Part shown: in pieces, positions 1 through 6,199 of the stretch
How positions within the stretch are numbered: position 1 is the stretch's first letter
Layout: every line of letters begins with the position of its first letter
Assembly (NCBI GenBank): GCA_944390305.1
Contig: CALXPX010000032.1
Location: 1-12,373 of the forward strand
DNA length: 12,373 nucleotides
Origin: an uncultured Clostridia bacterium
Lineage (GTDB): Bacteria; Bacillota; Clostridia; TANB77; CAG-508
Reading direction: 5' to 3'
Made by a program: the position numbers and the translations under genes
The notes under the pieces: model-generated
The model's input: the letters and a program-made list of their open reading frames with translations, nothing else
Databases searched by the model: none
What the model was told of the DNA's origin: nothing

Positions 1-7
1 AGCTCCT

Positions 8-20
8 CCAGCGAAGCTGG
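8..20. other. short GC-rich hairpin left of the FGE-like gene
   Basis: CCAGC-GAA-GCTGG forms a 5-bp perfect stem with a 3-nt loop. It is the only GC-rich spot in the intergenic stretch 1-111, which otherwise holds A/T runs and no gene I can support. It lies about 90 bp beyond the stop of the leftward FGE-like gene. DGR variable repeats are often followed by a GC-rich hairpin that aids homing, but this distance is large for that role. It could instead belong to the next element beyond the left edge. Confidence 0.3.
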
Positions 21-111
21 AATAATTTATAGAAATTCGTAAAAAAATGTGTCTAAAAACTTGACCTAAATCCATATGTTAAAAATTTTTTCACTCTCGC
101 TATTTTTAGTT

Positions 112-1284
112 CTATTTAAAGTCAGCGGCTTTAGCGTTCAGGCCTACAAGTATAAAGCGACACGGAAACCGTAGGTTGGTGTTCGGACGGTCTGGATCGT
201 CGACGTAACGACTAGAAGCGGGAATGCCGGAGCCTGAATCGGAGTAATAGCCTCCTCTAAAAACTCGATAGCGAGGAGAGCGCGCCTCCATTGTCCATTC
301 AAAAACATTTCCAGCTAAATCATATATATTATTTACTCTATAATTATCACTTGATCCGCATTTTGCTGGATTATTAGTACTATCACTATCTGAGTAATTT
401 CCTTTTCCTTCTGAATTTTTTACAAATGAATCATCTGCACAACTTGATGTTTTATATGCTGGATCTATCCATAACATTATTGCATCCCACTGGGTTCCAT
501 ATATTAATGTACTTGTTACATTATGTGTTTCTTTATTTGTATACATTCCTTGTGCTTTTACTACTGCTCCAGTACTTCCTATGTCTGTCATGCTATTTCC
601 CCATGGAATATTATTCCATACTTCTGCATTTTTCTTACTTACTACTGTATCTATTCCTTCTATATTTTCCTTTCCTGCTTCGTATCTTCCTACATAAAAT
701 CCTTGATTGTCCTCTACACTTTGCAGCATAGCGTTATATTCTTCTACTTCATCTGGATATCTGTATCCCTCTTGTGATGGTTCATCATAATCTGAATACG
801 ACTGTGTTGAACCATTATTATTATAGCTTGAATATCTTCTAAAATCTGTTGGATTATCTACTGGCACCCACACAAATTGATTTCCTACTAATCCATCTCC
901 TGGTATTTGTGAATTTCCTGCATCTGTTTGCGCTTTATATTTATTTTCATCTTCCTTACTATCAGATATTACTATTCCATCTTTCTTTGTTCCTCCTACA
1001 TAATAAAAGCCTTTTGGCACTTTTACCCCTTCTACTTTTACTTCTTCATCTTCATTTTCTCCATTCATATATTTATCTATGAAGTTTGATGCTTTATTTA
1101 ACTCATCTTGCTCCTCTTTTGCTGCTATTTCATATCTATCTACTGCATTTTCTGCTCTTGTAAATATTCCATTACTTCCTATTGTTAAACTTATTGCTAC
1201 TCCTGCTAGTATTAGTAACACTATTATTGTTACTACTAATGCTATTAATGTTATTCCTTGTGCACTACTTTTTACTTTTTTCAT
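112..1284 (-). CDS. pilin-like FGE/C-type-lectin-fold surface protein, probable DGR target
   Basis: Predicted 390-residue surface or pseudopilin-like protein. Residues 1-35 (MKKVKSSAQG, then ITLIALVVTIIVLLILAGVA) resemble a type IV prepilin signal: short basic leader, Gly10 before the cleavage point, a hydrophobic helix from 11 to about 33. The usual Glu5 of mature pilins is Ala. Residues ~90-379 look like a formylglycine-generating-enzyme/sulfatase-modifying domain: FVWVPV (137-142), GFYVGRYE (195-202), a W-D-A-I-M-LW segment, DLAGNVFEW (322-330), RGG (343-345). Such domains have a C-type-lectin-type fold and are common DGR targets, with diversity placed at the C-terminus, where this gene's composition changes sharply. 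I chose the start at 1284 because AAAGGAGG lies just upstream; an ATG at 1317 would fall at the predicted transcription start. The last 20 residues are probably out of frame. Role inferred: ligand-binding display protein. Confidence 0.8.
   Translation of the reverse strand: MKKVKSSAQGITLIALVVTIIVLLILAGVAISLTIGSNGIFTRAENAVDRYEIAAKEEQDELNKASNFIDKYMNGENEDEEVKVEGVKVPKGFYYVGGTKKDGIVISDSKEDENKYKAQTDAGNSQIPGDGLVGNQFVWVPVDNPTDFRRYSSYNNNGSTQSYSDYDEPSQEGYRYPDEVEEYNAMLQSVEDNQGFYVGRYEAGKENIEGIDTVVSKKNAEVWNNIPWGNSMTDIGSTGAVVKAQGMYTNKETHNVTSTLIYGTQWDAIMLWIDPAYKTSSCADDSFVKNSEGKGNYSDSDSTNNPAKCGSSDNYRVNNIYDLAGNVFEWTMEARSPRYRVFRGGYYSDSGSGIPASSRYVDDPDRPNTNLRFPCRFILVGLNAKAADFK
141..285 (-). other. putative DGR variable repeat (VR) at the 3' end of the FGE-like gene
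   Basis: From about base 285 down to 144 the coding strand has about 25 A in 142 bases by my count and is rich in C-ending codons (CGC, GGC, TCC, TAC, GTC, GAC), in a gene whose other codons mostly end in A or T. Many are NNC/NNT codons that could derive from AAC/AAT by adenine mutagenesis. The segment covers the ligand-binding end of the FGE fold (RGG, then P-A-S-S-R, D-P-D-R-P-N-T-N). Just after it, coding bases GGTTTCCGTGTCGCT would read GFRVA in another frame, the usual conserved end of DGR-target domains and the likely initiation-of-homology region. No template repeat copy is present in the window, so this rests on composition and position. Confidence 0.6.
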
Positions 1285-1321
1285 TTTGTTCTTTCCTCCT
1301 TTTTCTTCTGCTAACATATAT

Positions 1322-1350
1322 GTTATATCATAACTAATTTTATTTTGTAA
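1322..1350 (-). promoter_or_regulatory. promoter of the FGE-like gene
   Basis: Read leftward: -35 TTACAA (1345-1350), 17-bp spacer, -10 TATAAC (1322-1327). The start point falls near 1315, giving a leader of about 30 nt with AAAGGAGG before the ATG at 1284. It also argues against a start at 1317. Confidence 0.5.
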
Positions 1351-1428
1351 TTGTTTTTTATTGCTTGATTATTTTTTTAATTCTTATTTCTATTATTTCA
1401 TTATTATATTTTTTTATTCTTTAGATAA

Positions 1429-1469
1429 CAAAAACTATGCCTTTTAGATTCTCCTAAAAAGCATAGTTT
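1429..1469 (-). terminator. intrinsic terminator of the small leftward transcript
   Basis: AAACTATGC (1461-1469, read leftward) pairs with GCATAGTTT (1432-1440). After one mismatch six more pairs follow around a 6-nt loop (1448-1453). A TTTTT tract (1434-1430) follows in the leftward direction. It closes the promoter-ORF unit described at 1444-1554 and separates it from the FGE-like gene. The last codons and stop of the small ORF lie inside the stem. Confidence 0.7.
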
Positions 1470-1554
1470 CTCTATGTTTATTTATGTTTATTTTATTAAA
1501 TTCTACGATATATATATATATATATACAGCCTCAACGCTTCTAGAGCTTTTCAT
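1444..1554 (-). CDS. 36-codon small ORF with a (TA)n tract, between a promoter and a terminator
   Basis: ATG at 1554 is preceded by AAAGGAGA (1561-1568) at a suitable distance. The product starts MKSSRSVEAVYIYIYI and ends in R-E-T-M-L-F-R-R-I. The YIYIYI segment comes from 19 bases of alternating TA at 1508-1526, so the frame downstream depends on repeat number. The ORF sits in a complete small transcription unit: a good promoter about 30 bp upstream and a terminator hairpin that overlaps its stop. I recognise no domain. It could be a small peptide, a leader-type ORF, or a non-coding RNA with an incidental ORF. Part of the otherwise gene-free stretch 1285-1773. Confidence 0.4.
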   Translation of the reverse strand: MKSSRSVEAVYIYIYIVEFNKININKHRETMLFRRI

Positions 1555-1582
1555 TTGTTTTCTCCTTTGTTTCTTTTTCTTT

Positions 1583-1611
1583 ATTTTATATATATTTATT
1601 TTTTTAGTCAA
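1583..1611 (-). promoter_or_regulatory. strong sigma-A-type promoter for the small leftward unit
   Basis: Read leftward: -35 TTGACT (1606-1611), 17-bp spacer, -10 TAAAAT (1583-1588). Predicted start is near 1576, only about 20 nt before the ATG at 1554. The same TTGACT-17 layout recurs at 5233-5261 and 10208-10236. Confidence 0.65.
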
Positions 1612-1716
1612 GTAGTTTTTTATATAATTATATAATAAGTTTATATTTTATATATTGTTCTAATTAACTTATAATTAATTTAATTTTCAAATTATTTATA
1701 TTACTAATGCTATTTA

Positions 1717-1745
1717 TTGACAATAAAATTTATTTATGTAATAAT
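1717..1745 (+). promoter_or_regulatory. promoter of the acyltransferase gene
   Basis: -35 TTGACA (1717-1722, perfect consensus) with -10 AATAAT (1740-1745, 17-bp spacer) or TAATAA one base earlier. Because the -35 box starts at 1717, an ATG at 1717 cannot be the start codon. This supports translation from 1774. Confidence 0.6.
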
Positions 1746-1773
1746 TTTTTTAAATATTAAGGGGATTTTAGTT

Positions 1774-2817
1774 ATGGTAAATAAAAGAGAGTCTAATTTA
1801 GAATTATTAAGAATAGTTAGTATAATACTTATAATTATGCATCATTTTGCATTATATACAGAATTAAATTTTGGTAATTATATTACTTCAAATAGATTAA
1901 TTATTCAGTTTTTAACTATTGGCGGTAAAGCTGGAGCTTGTTGCTTCTTACTTATTTCTGGATATTTTATGATAAATCAAAAATTTAAATTAAAGAAATT
2001 TATAAAATTAATACTTCAGCTGCTTACATATTGCATTTTAGGATTTGTACTTTCTATTATTGTTAATGGAGCACATTATTCATTATTAAATGCATTACAG
2101 CTACTTTTTCTTAGTATTTTTGGTAGTTATTGGTTTATGCTTCCATACTTAATAGTTTACATATTATCTCCATTTATAAATAAAGCTTTCAATTGTTTTA
2201 ATAAAAATGAATTAAAGAAATTAATTATTTTACTTATATTATTACAATCTTTTTTTCCTACTTTTTCATTTTTAAATTTTGAATTTTCTAATGTAATATG
2301 GTTTATTACTTTATATATTATTGGTGCATATTTTAGTAGATTTAAAGAAGCTATTCCTAATAAAAAAACTTCTATTATATTATTAATATCTAGTTATTTA
2401 GTTAGTTTTTTACTAGTTTTAGGAATAGATTTTCTAAAAAATATTACTTATGTTAGGTTTAACACTTTTTACTTTGCAAGTGTTAATTCACCTTTTACTT
2501 TAATAATTTCAGTTTCTTTATTTTTATTTTTTATAAAAATTAAAGTTTTTTATAATAAGTTTATAAATATTATTGCATCAACTACTTTAGGAATTTATTT
2601 GTTCCATGATAATACATTTTTTAAGCATTTTATGTGGGATAATCTTGCTTATTTATTAAATATAAATACCAATACTTCATATTTGTTTCTAAAGGCAATT
2701 GTATCTATTTTAATTGTGTTTGTATGTGGATTTATTGTTGAACTTATTAGGAAAAATACACTTGAAAGAATTACTAATAAAGTTATAGATAAATTTTTAT
2801 TAAGTAAAAAAGAGTAA
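1774..2817 (+). CDS. acyltransferase family 3 (OafA/WecH-like) integral membrane protein
   Basis: Predicted 347-residue polytopic membrane O-acyltransferase that moves acetyl or other acyl groups onto a surface glycan or similar acceptor; the acceptor cannot be read from sequence. The N-terminus has the family pattern E-L-L-R-I-V-S then M-H-H: Arg13 and His24 fit the R/K-x10-H motif of acyltransferase 3 proteins. About ten hydrophobic segments follow, with the FLLISGYFM stretch after the second helix, typical of the family. Length is normal. Start 1774 has AAGGGGAT about 8 nt upstream. It is a single-gene unit between its own promoter and terminator, divergent from the small unit and FGE-like gene to the left. 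Because its neighbour is a surface protein a cell-envelope role is plausible, but that is inference. Confidence 0.85.
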   Translation: MVNKRESNLELLRIVSIILIIMHHFALYTELNFGNYITSNRLIIQFLTIGGKAGACCFLLISGYFMINQKFKLKKFIKLILQLLTYCILGFVLSIIVNGAHYSLLNALQLLFLSIFGSYWFMLPYLIVYILSPFINKAFNCFNKNELKKLIILLILLQSFFPTFSFLNFEFSNVIWFITLYIIGAYFSRFKEAIPNKKTSIILLISSYLVSFLLVLGIDFLKNITYVRFNTFYFASVNSPFTLIISVSLFLFFIKIKVFYNKFINIIASTTLGIYLFHDNTFFKHFMWDNLAYLLNINTNTSYLFLKAIVSILIVFVCGFIVELIRKNTLERITNKVIDKFLLSKKE

Positions 2818-2818
2818 T

Positions 2819-2866
2819 ATCATCCCATCTTATTAAAATAGTAAATAATAAGATGGGATGGTTTTT
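2819..2866 (+). terminator. intrinsic terminator after the acyltransferase, possibly bidirectional
   Basis: CATCCCATCTTATTA (2821-2835) pairs perfectly with TAATAAGATGGGATG (2846-2860) around a 10-nt loop, followed by GGTTTTTATTT. In the leftward direction the same hairpin is followed by a CTCTTTTTT stretch further on, so it may also end the ABC transporter mRNA that converges on it from 2875. Confidence 0.9.
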
Positions 2867-2874
2867 ATTTATAT

Positions 2875-4101
2875 TTAATTTTTGCTTTTATACATCTTAA
2901 ACATTTTCTTTAGATTAATTTTTTCTCCATAATTTAATATAGCTGATGAGTATATCTTGATTGATATATGTGCCACAAGAAGGATAGTAACAACTAAAAT
3001 TATAATAGATAATATAATTTCGTTTGTATCAGATAATCCCATCATTACTCTAAATGGCATACAAAATGGTGATGAAATAGGAACTAAAGCTGCTATTTCA
3101 TTTAAATTACTAGTTGGGTTCATCATTGTAAAGTATGATAAATAAAATCCTATTACAGCAAGTATTGCTACTGGTCCATTTGCTGATTGTACTTCTTCTG
3201 GTTTAGATACTGTTGAACCTGTTAGAGCATATAGCAATGCGTATAATGAATATCCTAGAAGATAATATATTGCTATAATTCCAATTATCTGTGGACTTAA
3301 CTTCGTCATTTCTAGTATCATTGAAAGCATTTCTCCTGGTAAGAATACTTTTGCACAAATTACAGCCACTAATATTAATACCAAAGTTTGAATAATTCCT
3401 ACAATACCTATTCCTATAGTTTTTCCAAGTACTATAATCTTTGGACTTGTTGAAGTTACTAAAGTTTCTATTATTCTTGATGTTTTTTCTACTGTTATTG
3501 CAGTTGATACTTGATATGCATAAAAATAAATAGCATAAAATAAAACTATTGATAGTATCATCATTATAAATATATTTCCGCTACTTTCATCTGATGATAG
3601 TGATACAACTTGTATGTTATTTCCTGTATTCAGCATTGGAAGCTTATCTTCTGGTATTCCAAGTTTACTTAGCTGCATATTTTGGTATGTAAGCTGAATA
3701 GCATTTATTACATCTGTTGGAATAGATGTAGTTAGCCCCATACCATTTACTACATATTCAAAATTAAGTCCATTTTCATTTTCTGTTAAAATTATAGCAG
3801 AAGTTATTTCCTCATTTTGCACTTTATTTTTTATTTCATCTATTTTACTTGTTTTGTCTATTACTACATCATATCCTAGTTCTTTAAAACTATTGTTTAA
3901 TTCATCTAATTTTCCTTCAAATATATTTGTATTATCTAATACTGTAACTTCTTCAGCATTTTTTGTGTCTGCTCCTAAAAATTTAGGTACATTAAATCCT
4001 ACTACAATTATTAATAAAATAATTATATTAGATATTATAAAAGATTTTCTTTTTACCATATCTTTTATAGTAAATGATATTACTTCAAATAAGCTTTTCA
4101 T
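2875..4101 (-). CDS. ABC-2 type exporter permease (NatB/YhaP-like)
   Basis: 408-residue membrane subunit of a two-gene ABC exporter. One N-terminal helix (about 22-40) is followed by an extracytoplasmic domain (about 41-172), then roughly five further helices from about 175 to 390, the NatB/YhaP layout. The short cytoplasmic signature E-K-T-S-R-I-I-E-T-L after the second helix and the late P-I-S-S-P-F motif are typical of this ABC-2 group. The ATG overlaps the TAA of the upstream ATPase gene by one base, so translation is coupled and the pair should form one complex. Substrate is unknown; NatAB is associated with Na+ efflux, other members with drug or peptide resistance. Its position downstream of a peptide-maturase locus makes peptide export or immunity possible but unproven. 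Confidence 0.85.
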   Translation of the reverse strand: MKSLFEVISFTIKDMVKRKSFIISNIIILLIIVVGFNVPKFLGADTKNAEEVTVLDNTNIFEGKLDELNNSFKELGYDVVIDKTSKIDEIKNKVQNEEITSAIILTENENGLNFEYVVNGMGLTTSIPTDVINAIQLTYQNMQLSKLGIPEDKLPMLNTGNNIQVVSLSSDESSGNIFIMMILSIVLFYAIYFYAYQVSTAITVEKTSRIIETLVTSTSPKIIVLGKTIGIGIVGIIQTLVLILVAVICAKVFLPGEMLSMILEMTKLSPQIIGIIAIYYLLGYSLYALLYALTGSTVSKPEEVQSANGPVAILAVIGFYLSYFTMMNPTSNLNEIAALVPISSPFCMPFRVMMGLSDTNEIILSIIILVVTILLVAHISIKIYSSAILNYGEKINLKKMFKMYKSKN

Positions 4102-4994
4102 TATTTATCACCTACCTTTTCTATAAATATGTCATTTAGACTTGGTTTTTTTACTTCTAATTTTTCTACAAATATATTTTTAGAAATTAATAGGTTTAAT
4201 AATCTTTGTGAATCTTCTTCATCATCTATTAAAATATCATATCTATTATCTAGTTTTTTATCTATTTTTAGTCCAAGTTCTTTTATTTCATTTTCTACGT
4301 TTACTTTTGTAATTAATTCTAATTTATTTGCTTTATATCCTTCTTTTATTTCTTGCAGATTTCCTTTTAAAATTGTTTTTCCTCTATTTAATATTAATAT
4401 ATCTGTGCAGAACTCTTCTATTGATGCCATTTGGTGGCTTGACATTATTATGTATGTTCCCTTTTTTACTAATTCTAGAATTGCATTTTTAAGAAGATTA
4501 GTATTTATTGGATCAAGACCACTAAAAGGTTCATCTATTACTAGCAGCTCTGGATTATGTATTACAGATGTTATAAACTGAATTTTTTGTTGATTTCCTT
4601 TTGATAATTTTTCTGCAGGCATTTTCTTGTATTCTTCAACTTCTAATCTTTTAAGCCAAAAATTCATTGATTCTTCTGCTTCTTTTTTCTTCATGCCTTT
4701 TAATTTTGCTAAATACATTAATTGATCACATATTTTTATTTTAGGATATATTCCTCTTTCTTCTGGAAGATATCCAAAATTAACATATTTTCTTTCTACT
4801 TCTTTTCCATTCCATGCAATATTTCCTGAATCTTTTCTTAATATGCCTAATATCATTCTTATTGTAGTTGATTTACCAGCACCATTTGTTCCAAGTAAAC
4901 CAAATACACCTGGTTTATCTATTTCAAAAGAAATATTATCTACAGCTATTTTTTCTCCAAATGTTTTACTAACATTTTGAACTTTAAGTCCCAT
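4101..4994 (-). CDS. ABC exporter ATP-binding protein (NatA/YhaQ-like)
   Basis: 297-residue ATPase partner of the permease. Visible motifs: Walker A GTNGAGKST (35-43), the NatA-type Q-loop region with LPEERGIYPK where Glu stands for Gln, signature LSKGNQQK, Walker B LLVIDEP followed by the D-loop SGLDP, and H-loop SSHQ. About 90 further C-terminal residues are usual in this subfamily. Start 4994 is chosen because AAAGGAGG lies five bases upstream; an in-frame ATG at 5033 has no comparable site and sits in the remains of another reading frame. It is followed at once by the permease gene. The transcript probably begins at the promoter 5233-5261, with a palindrome at its start point suggesting repressor control. 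Confidence 0.9.
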   Translation of the reverse strand: MGLKVQNVSKTFGEKIAVDNISFEIDKPGVFGLLGTNGAGKSTTIRMILGILRKDSGNIAWNGKEVERKYVNFGYLPEERGIYPKIKICDQLMYLAKLKGMKKKEAEESMNFWLKRLEVEEYKKMPAEKLSKGNQQKIQFITSVIHNPELLVIDEPFSGLDPINTNLLKNAILELVKKGTYIIMSSHQMASIEEFCTDILILNRGKTILKGNLQEIKEGYKANKLELITKVNVENEIKELGLKIDKKLDNRYDILIDDEEDSQRLLNLLISKNIFVEKLEVKKPSLNDIFIEKVGDK

Positions 4995-5013
4995 ACATCC
5001 TCCTTTATTGTTC

Positions 5014-5184
5014 TTATTTGCTGAATAATGCATTAACTACTTTTATAAAGTAATTCATAAGTTCTTTTAATTCTACCAAATGTTTGTCATATATTTCTTT
5101 ATACCATTTCCCATAGAATCATCATTAAAACTTACATTTCCATAACTATCTGCAAGCGTTTCATTTGCAATTATAATTCTCCAT
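5014..5184 (-). pseudogene. broken small ORF in the leader of the ABC transporter operon
   Basis: A good ribosome site (AGGAG, 5191-5195) precedes an ATG at 5184, but that frame stops after seven codons (MENYNCK). Protein-like sequence continues in other frames: A-N-E-T-L-A-D-S-Y-G-N-V-S-F-N-D-D-S in one, then G-K-W-Y-K-E-I-Y-D-K-H-L-V-E-L-K-E-L-M in another, ending at TAA 5014-5016 just before the ATPase ribosome site. Such a patchwork fits a gene of about 55-60 codons that has taken at least two frameshifts. I do not recognise the family. A small regulator would be usual in this place, which is speculation. The alternative is an untranslated leader with chance ORFs. Confidence 0.4.
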
Positions 5185-5211
5185 ATTCTTCTCCTATTTT
5201 AAAATGAAAAA

Positions 5212-5224
5212 TAGTATAATACTA
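5212..5224. promoter_or_regulatory. 13-bp perfect palindrome at the ABC operon start point
   Basis: TAGTATAATACTA is a perfect palindrome (6-bp arms, one central base) just inside the predicted transcript start near 5226. A second, looser inverted repeat, ATACA-TTTAT-TGTAT, covers 5225-5239 and touches the -10 box. This position is typical of a repressor operator. No intact regulator gene lies nearby. Confidence 0.4.
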
Positions 5225-5232
5225 ATACATTT

Positions 5233-5261
5233 ATTGTATACATATTTATTCATTTAGTCAA
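5233..5261 (-). promoter_or_regulatory. strong promoter of the ABC transporter operon
   Basis: Read leftward: -35 TTGACT (5256-5261), 17-bp spacer, -10 TACAAT (5233-5238). It begins directly after the GNAT stop codon (5267), so the ABC genes need not depend on transcription of the peptide locus. Confidence 0.65.
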
Positions 5262-5266
5262 TCTTT

Positions 5267-5981
5267 TTATATGCTTAATACTATTTCTTTGCTAAGTAAT
5301 TTAAATCCTGCTTTTTTTGCGACATTTTTTGATGACTCATTATCTTTATTTACCCAATATATAGGAATAATTCCCTTTTGCAGACATTTTCTTGAAATTT
5401 TCTCTACGATTTTTGTAGCGAACCCCTTATTTCTATATTCTTCTTCTGTCTGAATTACAATATTCGCCATATTATTTATTATGTTTGATATATATCCCAA
5501 TGATACTATTTTCTCATCTTGAATTATCCCATAATTAATTCCGAAAAGGTGCTTTTAGCTTATTAAATTCATTCCATTTTTGTTCTTTATATTTTAATTC
5601 TTTACTTTTCTTTACGATATTGTAAAAATATTGTTTTTTATTTTCATCAATCAATTCTACATTTTCGCAATTAATATTATTTTTATTGGCTATCTTTATT
5701 AATCTATTCATCTCTTTTATTTCAAAATTTTCAAAATATTTTTCTGCAAATTTATTTAATTTTTCTTTTAATTTATCTTCTTCTATCAATTCAATTTCTT
5801 TTAAATCTTCTACATATTTGGGTGAGCAAGAAATAATTATATTATTGTTTAGCCTTGTTATTAATATTGGATAATAAAATTTTCCACTTAAAAGTATATC
5901 TCTATTGCTTGAGCTTGTAACAATAATCCTGTTTTCTTTCTCTACTTCATTTAAACCTAAAAAGTTAATATATTCTTTCAA
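5267..5981 (-). pseudogene. GNAT-family N-acetyltransferase, interrupted by a frameshift
   Basis: Two fragments in different frames make one protein of about 237 residues. The first runs from 5981 (TTG start with TAGGAG upstream) and ends K-A-P-F-R-N at 5535. The second reads G-I-N-Y-G-I-I-Q-D-E-K-I-V-S before continuing to 5267. The second carries the acetyl-CoA-binding part of GNAT enzymes: T-E-E-E-Y-R-N-K-G-F-A-T, then Y-W-V-N-K-D-N-E-S-S-K-N-V-A-K-K-A-G-F. The join falls at CCTTTTCGG near 5547-5556; removing one T restores K-A-P-F-G-I-N-Y. A T-run slip is therefore the simplest cause, as real inactivation or sequencing error. The intact enzyme would acetylate an amine; the first ~110 residues are not a motif I can name. 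It follows the precursor peptide gene by about 95 bp and could have been a tailoring or immunity enzyme. Confidence 0.8.
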
Positions 5982-6040
5982 TTTATTCTCCTAATATAAT
6001 TTATTAAAATGAGACGAATTAGATTTTGTATTAACAGCAT
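5978..6040 (-). CDS. possible 20-residue hydrophobic ORF overlapping the GNAT start
   Basis: ATG at 6040 follows TGGAGG by about eight bases and reads MLLIQNLIRLILINYIRRIN, stopping at a TGA that overlaps the TTG start of the acetyltransferase. The product would be a short amphipathic or membrane-active helix, or only a coupling leader. It coincides with a hairpin (6013-6050), so the coding reading may be chance. Confidence 0.2.
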   Translation of the reverse strand: MLLIQNLIRLILINYIRRIN

Positions 6041-6050
6041 CCAATTCGCC
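6013..6050 (-). terminator. imperfect hairpin downstream of the precursor peptide gene
   Basis: In the leftward transcript GGCGAATTGGA (6040-6050) pairs with TCTAATTCGTC (6013-6023) with two G-U pairs, around a 16-nt loop. Only a weak TCATTTTAAT follows, so termination would be partial at best. It may instead protect the 3' end of the short precursor message, as attenuating hairpins often do in peptide operons where the precursor must exceed downstream products. Confidence 0.4.
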
Positions 6051-6076
6051 TCCAAATTGGCTAACATTTAGCTATA

Positions 6077-6199
6077 TTAGCCTGCGCCTCCTTCTGATCC
6101 GCCTTCGCATACAGAAGTCTTAGAACTAAGCCATAATTCTTCAAGCTCACTCGAGGTAAGTCCAAAATCAATAGCCTGGTTCTCAAAAGATTCTCTCAT
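6077..6199 (-). CDS. RiPP precursor-like peptide, 40 residues, core with CEGGSEGGAG
   Basis: The 40-residue product has an acidic leader-like part (MRESFENQAIDFGLTSSELE, then ELW) and a short core-like tail L-S-S-K-T-S-V followed by CEGGSEGGAG. The tail holds one Cys (31) and a repeated (C/S)EGG unit. The leader segment F-G-L-T-S-S-E-L-E-E-L-W resembles the helical recognition segments of other peptide leaders. Its ATG overlaps the TGA of the radical SAM gene (ATGA), with GGGGGAG five bases upstream, so it is translationally coupled to the maturase, in the unusual order maturase first. Inference: the peptide is modified by that enzyme, perhaps with a thioether from Cys31. Codons are less AT-rich than in the neighbours. 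An in-frame ATG at 6283 would lie inside the maturase and has no need. I know no named family. Confidence 0.7.
   Translation of the reverse strand: MRESFENQAIDFGLTSSELEELWLSSKTSVCEGGSEGGAG

Noticed and set aside
1..75. Leftward ORF from ATG at 75 open to the window edge (M-D-L-G-Q-V-F-R-H...), where a DGR accessory gene might sit
   Set aside because: No ribosome binding site, no recognisable similarity to Avd proteins, and only 25 codons are visible.
426..1333. Several rightward ORFs of 77-101 codons opposite the FGE-like gene
   Set aside because: Antisense shadows with Leu/Phe/Tyr-rich, low-complexity products and no ribosome sites.
1508..1526. Alternating TA run as an origin or CRISPR-like repeat
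   Set aside because: It is a plain dinucleotide tract without iterated boxes or spacers; it is better read as part of the small ORF unit.
4129..4581. 150-codon rightward ORF opposite the ABC ATPase
   Set aside because: Shadow of the ATPase gene, rich in Ser and Phe from reversed Lys/Glu codons, and without its own start signals.
6077..6199. EGG-S-EGG as double-glycine cleavage sites of a bacteriocin leader
   Set aside because: Cleavage there would leave only a few residues; the C-terminal location fits a core, and no C39 peptidase exporter is present.
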